Of a stretch of DNA of 15,433 nt, positions 12,979-15,433 are shown piece after piece. The notes under the pieces were generated by a model. It was not told where the DNA came from. It worked only from the letters and a program-made list of their open reading frames with translations, and ran no database searches. A program made the position numbers and the translations under genes. Each line of letters opens with the position of its first letter. The stretch's first letter is position 1. This DNA comes from DASXRU01 sp039933315 (lineage in GTDB: Bacteria; Acidobacteriota; Blastocatellia; Pyrinomonadales; Pyrinomonadaceae). Location: the NCBI GenBank assembly GCA_039933315.1, contig JBDTOI010000095.1, positions 1-15,433 of the forward strand. The letters are read 5' to 3'.

Positions 12979-13722
12979 ATGAACAAACCCTCTATGCGTC
13001 GAGCGGGAATTGCCGGCGCCATTTTTCTGGCCTTTGTTTTTTTAGTCGTGCCAATCGCCTTGCGCGCAGCAAACACTACTCCCGCGGTACTAGAAGCCTG
13101 CATTAACCCGGGCAATGGTGGGATGCGCCTGGTGGATGCGACTCAGGTCTGCCATAACAACGAGACGCGCGTGCAGTGGAATGTGGAAGGTCCAACCGGG
13201 CCAACGGGGCCAACCGGACCCACTGGACCAACCGGACCTACTGGCGCGACAGGGCTAACCGGACCAGCGGGACCCACAGGCGCGACCGGACCCATCGGGC
13301 CCACCGGACCTGAAGGCCCTCCCGGACCTTCATCTGGCGGAGGAGCGCCCTATGTTTGGATTTGCTCGCCCGGTCACTGGCCCAACTCCGGGTCCACTAC
13401 CAGGGCTGATGTCTACATCTTTAACGGGAGTTCTGCGACCGCCAATGTTACCGTGAATATTCTGGGCCGTGATGGAACCAATCTGGCGGGCGCGAATGTC
13501 CCCGGGTCAAGCCCTGTCGTAACTTATCCTGGTGATGCGGCCCCGGTCCCGGTGCTGCCGGCCCATACCAGAGATTTCCAATGGCTCATGCCGGTAACCT
13601 CTCCCGACAGCCCTAACATTTCGTACACCGTCAGAGTTGTTTCCGATGAACCCGTAGTGGTCAGTTCCAACTTCGACTTCGGGGGGAGAATGCCAAACAA
13701 CTGCAGCCTGTTACCGAAATAG
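12979..13722 (+). CDS. Secreted collagen-like (G-X-Y repeat) protein
   Basis: 247 aa. Residues 1-32 form a signal peptide (M-N-K-P-S-M-R-R-A-G start, long hydrophobic core, cut near L-R-A-A). Residues about 38-70 form a small module, A-C-I-N-P-G...M-R-L-V-D...C-H-N-N-E-T...W-N-V-E, with two cysteines, of a kind often found just before bacterial collagen stalks. Residues 71-118 are 16 uninterrupted G-X-Y triplets, the first six all G-P-T. Residues about 124-247 form a beta-rich Ser/Thr/Gly domain with two cysteines, starting Y-V-W-I-C-S-P-G-H-W and ending N-N-C-S-L-L-P-K. Such proteins form triple-helical stalks on cell or spore surfaces, so a trimeric exported fibre is likely. The ATG at 12979 has AAAGGAGA at 12964-12971, the best RBS in the window, and a clear promoter and terminator make it a single-gene unit. 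No anchoring motif is seen. Confidence 0.88.
   Translation: MNKPSMRRAGIAGAIFLAFVFLVVPIALRAANTTPAVLEACINPGNGGMRLVDATQVCHNNETRVQWNVEGPTGPTGPTGPTGPTGPTGATGLTGPAGPTGATGPIGPTGPEGPPGPSSGGGAPYVWICSPGHWPNSGSTTRADVYIFNGSSATANVTVNILGRDGTNLAGANVPGSSPVVTYPGDAAPVPVLPAHTRDFQWLMPVTSPDSPNISYTVRVVSDEPVVVSSNFDFGGRMPNNCSLLPK
13189..13332 (+). repeat. Collagen-type G-X-Y coding repeat
   Basis: Sixteen 9-bp units encode Gly-X-Y without a break: six G-P-T units, then G-A-T, G-L-T, G-P-A, G-P-T, G-A-T, G-P-I, G-P-T, G-P-E, G-P-P and G-P-S. Codons vary between units (GGT, GGG, GGA, GGC; ACC, ACG, ACT, ACA), so the peptide pattern is kept by selection rather than by recent DNA duplication. Thr in the Y position may carry sugars, as known for spore protein BclA. 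Confidence 0.9.
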
Positions 13723-13763
13723 GGTCGCTCGCTATATTCGCTCGACTCAATCTGCAGATAACT

Positions 13764-13790
13764 AAGGCCCTGATCCTATCAGGGCCTTTT
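13764..13790 (+). terminator. Rho-independent terminator of the collagen-like gene
   Basis: AAGGCCCTGAT (13764-13774) pairs perfectly with ATCAGGGCCTT (13778-13788) around a 3-nt loop, and the T-run ends the stem (TTTT at 13787-13790). It lies about 40 bp after the stop codon. It is the only textbook intrinsic terminator in the window, and the stem could also act in the opposite direction because AAAAGG precedes it on the other strand. Confidence 0.88.
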
Positions 13791-13818
13791 CACCATCTAC
13801 ACAGTCATAAGTTTTCCG

Positions 13819-13959
13819 TTAGGGCGTCCGCACCGGCAGCTCGACGTATGAGAGGAAGCGGTTCGATCGTGAGATGCGCTGGGTGGCCGTTTGGAAGTCG
13901 CCTTCCCGGGCCCGGAAAATATTCGCGACAAACTTCTGCGGCTTACGGTTCACCAGCCT
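13819..13959 (-). pseudogene. C-terminal remnant of a CocE/NonD-type (alpha-amino-acid ester) hydrolase
   Basis: On the - strand, 46 codons lie between an upstream in-frame TGA (13960-13962) and a TAA (13819-13821). They read R-L-V-N-R-K-P-Q-K-F-V-A-N-I-F-R-A-R-E-G, then D-F-Q-T-A-T-Q-R-I-S-R-S-N-R-F, ending S-Y-V-E-L-P-V-R-T-P. This strongly resembles the last residues of alpha-amino-acid ester hydrolases and related CocE/NonD (X-Pro dipeptidyl-peptidase-like) proteins, where N-P-Q-x-F-V-x-N-I-F, A-T-Q-R-V-Y and L-P-V occur in that order. Full-length members have roughly 600 or more residues, with the catalytic serine far upstream, so only the tail is left. It starts 8 bp after the stop of the zinc-ribbon gene. 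There is no ATG; a GTG (V3) exists, but a functional 44-aa product is unlikely. Family assignment is from memory of the motif. Confidence 0.6.
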
Positions 13960-13967
13960 TCAGCTCT

Positions 13968-14555
13968 CTATTCATTATCCAGCAGTCTGGTGGTGTGTTC
14001 AGTGACGCTGGCTGGCTGGGCCAACTCTGAGGTTCTCACCTGCCTTCCGCTGATCCCATTCATCCCAATGTTGGAGACAGGAGGCAGAGCGTTGCTCTCC
14101 ACTCCGGTAGCCAACCGGTACGGCTGTCCCTGACTGGTGACGATGGGGATTTCTTCGAAAAAGAGACGCGAGTAAATCATTAATGCTATGCCGGCGAGAA
14201 AAACGAGGAATGGCACCAGCAGCGGACCAGGCCCATCGACGGCAAAACCCAGAAACAGGAAAACGGGGAAAAGGACCACGCTAAGGAACACCAACTTCCC
14301 TCCCCGCCTGATGCCCTGCCGCCGCGGCGACGTTGATGACATTGGTAGTTTTTCGGAGCGCGTCATGGCTCCGCCGGCCAGCCACTCAAGCAGGCCGGCA
14401 ATCGGCAGGCCGCACCGCGAACAGAACCTTGTATCCTCGGAGACTTGTTGGACACCGCATTTAGGACAGTCGCCCCTGCTGGCAAAGTTCAGGCAATGAT
14501 TAAGATCAATGCGTGCGTGTATGTTGACTGAAGTGTGACGAACCAGCAAGCTCAA
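13968..14555 (-). CDS. Zinc-ribbon membrane protein, start uncertain
   Basis: Up to 195 aa. A zinc ribbon at 30-48 has C-x2-C (C30, C33) and C-x2-C (C45, C48) with the spacing of short rubredoxin-like ribbons: C-P-K-C-G...R-F-C-S-R-C-G. After a basic linker (61-87) come two membrane helices (about 88-105 and 111-128), then a soluble Ser/Thr/Gly-rich tail ending V-T-E-H-T-T-R-L-L-D-N-E. Proteins of this plan (ribbon, helices, T-R-L-L-D tail) are common in acidobacterial genomes; their function is unknown to me. Related proteins usually start directly at the ribbon (M-x-C-P-x-C), but here no ATG, GTG or TTG lies just before it. The nearest TTG codons, at 14549 and 14555, have no convincing RBS and would add about 27-29 atypical residues. 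The 5' end may be altered or the start may be non-standard. Confidence 0.62.
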   Translation of the reverse strand: MSLLVRHTSVNIHARIDLNHCLNFASRGDCPKCGVQQVSEDTRFCSRCGLPIAGLLEWLAGGAMTRSEKLPMSSTSPRRQGIRRGGKLVFLSVVLFPVFLFLGFAVDGPGPLLVPFLVFLAGIALMIYSRLFFEEIPIVTSQGQPYRLATGVESNALPPVSNIGMNGISGRQVRTSELAQPASVTEHTTRLLDNE

Positions 14556-14615
14556 CGGTCTATAACTGCGGTGGCGGAACGAAATGGTGACGCGGCTCTG
14601 CCTTCTCTTCCAAGA

Positions 14616-14643
14616 TCTGAGATCTCAAATCTGAGATCTCAAA
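14616..14643. repeat. Tandem palindromic repeat (family D)
   Basis: Two perfect head-to-tail copies of the 14-mer TCTGAGATCTCAAA. Each contains the 10-bp palindrome TGAGATCTCA (14618-14627 and 14632-14641) centred on AGATCT. It lies 130 bp before the DinB-family gene, in a 218-bp gap between divergent genes that otherwise shows no gene. It may be a short interspersed repeat or paired binding sites. Confidence 0.75.
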
Positions 14644-14773
14644 TAAAAACCATCCAAAGCGCAGTCGCCGCTGCCCTCTGCCGCCGCACTCCAAAGGGGT
14701 TGAGCCTGTACCTTTAGTTTGCCTGTAAGCGATAATCCGCCTTCACAATCACATTTGAACTGGAGGAATTCCG

Positions 14774-15256
14774 ATGGACACTTTCCTGCGCGACCTCCTG
14801 GCCCACGCGGGCTGGGCCAATGCTGTTTTCTTTCATGCCTGGGATAAGTCGCCGGCCCGCGATCACGAGGAGTTGCGAGCGCGTGTGGGTCACATCGTAG
14901 GAGTCCAGCAAGGGTTCTTGTCAGTTTTACAGGGCGAGCAACCAAAAGGACCACCGGGAGGTCCACCTCCGACTTTTGACGAACTAAAGGCCCGCGCCGT
15001 AACCAGCCATGCCGGCCTGCGCGACTTCGCTGAAAATCTCGATGCCGATGCCTTGTCACGCACTGTGCATATCCCCTGGTTTCCGGATCCGCCTTGTGTC
15101 ATCACCATCGCCGAAGCATTGGTGCAGGTGGCGATGCACACGCAGCACCATCGCGGCCAATGCATGACTCGGCTCAAGGATTTTGGCGGCGAGGCGAAGA
15201 ACGTTGATTGGATCATATGGCTGTGGAAACAAAAGCCAGAGCCGCGATGGAGCTAA
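14774..15256 (+). CDS. DinB-family four-helix metal-binding protein
   Basis: 160 aa, the normal size for the DinB/YfiT superfamily of four-helix bundle proteins with a three-histidine metal site. Features: L-L-A-H-A-G-W-A-N at 8-16 in helix 1; R-V-G-H-I-V-G-V-Q-Q at 37-46, with H40 as the first ligand; and Q-V-A-M-H-T-Q-H-H-R-G-Q at 118-129, with H122 and H126 (or H125) as the others. The triad is intact. A Pro/Gly-rich loop (57-67, G-E-Q-P-K-G-P-P-G-G-P-P-P) separates the helices. Some family members use the metal and a cofactor thiol such as bacillithiol or mycothiol for S-transfer, but the specific reaction cannot be inferred. The RBS TGGAGGA at 14761-14767 is well placed. A single gene, not evidently in an operon. 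Confidence 0.88.
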   Translation: MDTFLRDLLAHAGWANAVFFHAWDKSPARDHEELRARVGHIVGVQQGFLSVLQGEQPKGPPGGPPPTFDELKARAVTSHAGLRDFAENLDADALSRTVHIPWFPDPPCVITIAEALVQVAMHTQHHRGQCMTRLKDFGGEAKNVDWIIWLWKQKPEPRWS

Positions 15257-15306
15257 GTCGCTGGGTTCTGATCCGCTCCTGCTGGCCTTTGAGGGAAACA
15301 ACACGC

Positions 15307-15404
15307 GGGCCTGCCCGGGTACATGGCGGTTTCGCGCAACGATTATGAGTATTCTCTTCTTGGCGCTTTCGGTCCTTACTTTTCTTAGCGCCTTCTTAGG
15401 AAAC
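15307..15404. repeat. Family A intergenic repeat, degenerate copy A3 in opposite orientation
   Basis: Starts with the GC-rich box GGGCCTGCCCGGGTA (15307-15321), which is the reverse-complement counterpart of the box found to the right of A1 and A2. GGTTTCGCGCAA follows (15328-15339), then a region without the inner left arm, then a right half resembling A2: TTGGCGCTTTCGG, TTTTCTTAGCGCC and GGAAAC at the end. The box is thus on the left side, so the element is reversed and appears to have lost its left inner arm. It occupies most of the 177-bp tail after the DinB gene; no gene is visible from 15257 to the end. Confidence 0.65.
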
Positions 15405-15433
15405 CCACTCGTAAGTTGTTGATCTGCGTGGTG

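Overview
The window reads as a chromosomal segment of a free-living Gram-negative bacterium with fairly high GC. The best guess is an acidobacterium of the Blastocatellia/Pyrinomonadaceae type. This rests on gene style (many Sec-exported TPR, PEGA and TonB-C proteins, a zinc-ribbon membrane protein ending in a T-R-L-L-D tail) and on the many intergenic dyad repeats. It is an inference, since no rRNA or other marker gene is present. There is no phage, transposase, CRISPR array or tRNA.

Left part (1-7330, all on +): a small secreted hypothetical protein; a large periplasmic soluble lytic transglycosylase (Slt type); a secreted PEGA-TPR protein; a class I/II PLP aminotransferase of the kynurenine/methionine aminotransferase type; then a compact pair, a secreted TonB C-terminal-domain protein followed 13 bp later by a secreted DUF4350/GATase1-like protein. 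Middle (7474-12025): an FNR-like flavin oxidoreductase on -, a secreted hypothetical on +, then a fatty-acid module on -: a TetR-type FadR regulator upstream of a long-chain acyl-CoA ligase. An 18-bp dyad in front of the regulator closely resembles the remembered FadR box of Bacillus. Right part (12294-15433): a YdjM-like membrane metal-dependent hydrolase on -, divergent from a collagen-like secreted protein on + with a clear promoter region, RBS and terminator; a 46-codon C-terminal remnant of a CocE/NonD-type hydrolase on -; a zinc-ribbon membrane protein on - with a doubtful start; and a DinB-family protein on +.

The most distinctive layer is non-coding. Nearly every longer intergenic gap holds a dyad element: three copies of a ~100-130 bp family A, four copies of a ~85-150 bp family B, and single copies of three further short palindrome types (C at 4173, D at 14616, E nested inside B3). 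In the two complete A copies the palindromic core appears flipped relative to a conserved GC-rich flanking box. One B copy supplies the last codons and the stop of the acyl-CoA ligase gene. I found no clearly new multi-gene system. The leads most worth following are the FadR-like operator, the repeat-core inversion, the operator-like dyad over the collagen-gene promoter and the hydrolase remnant.
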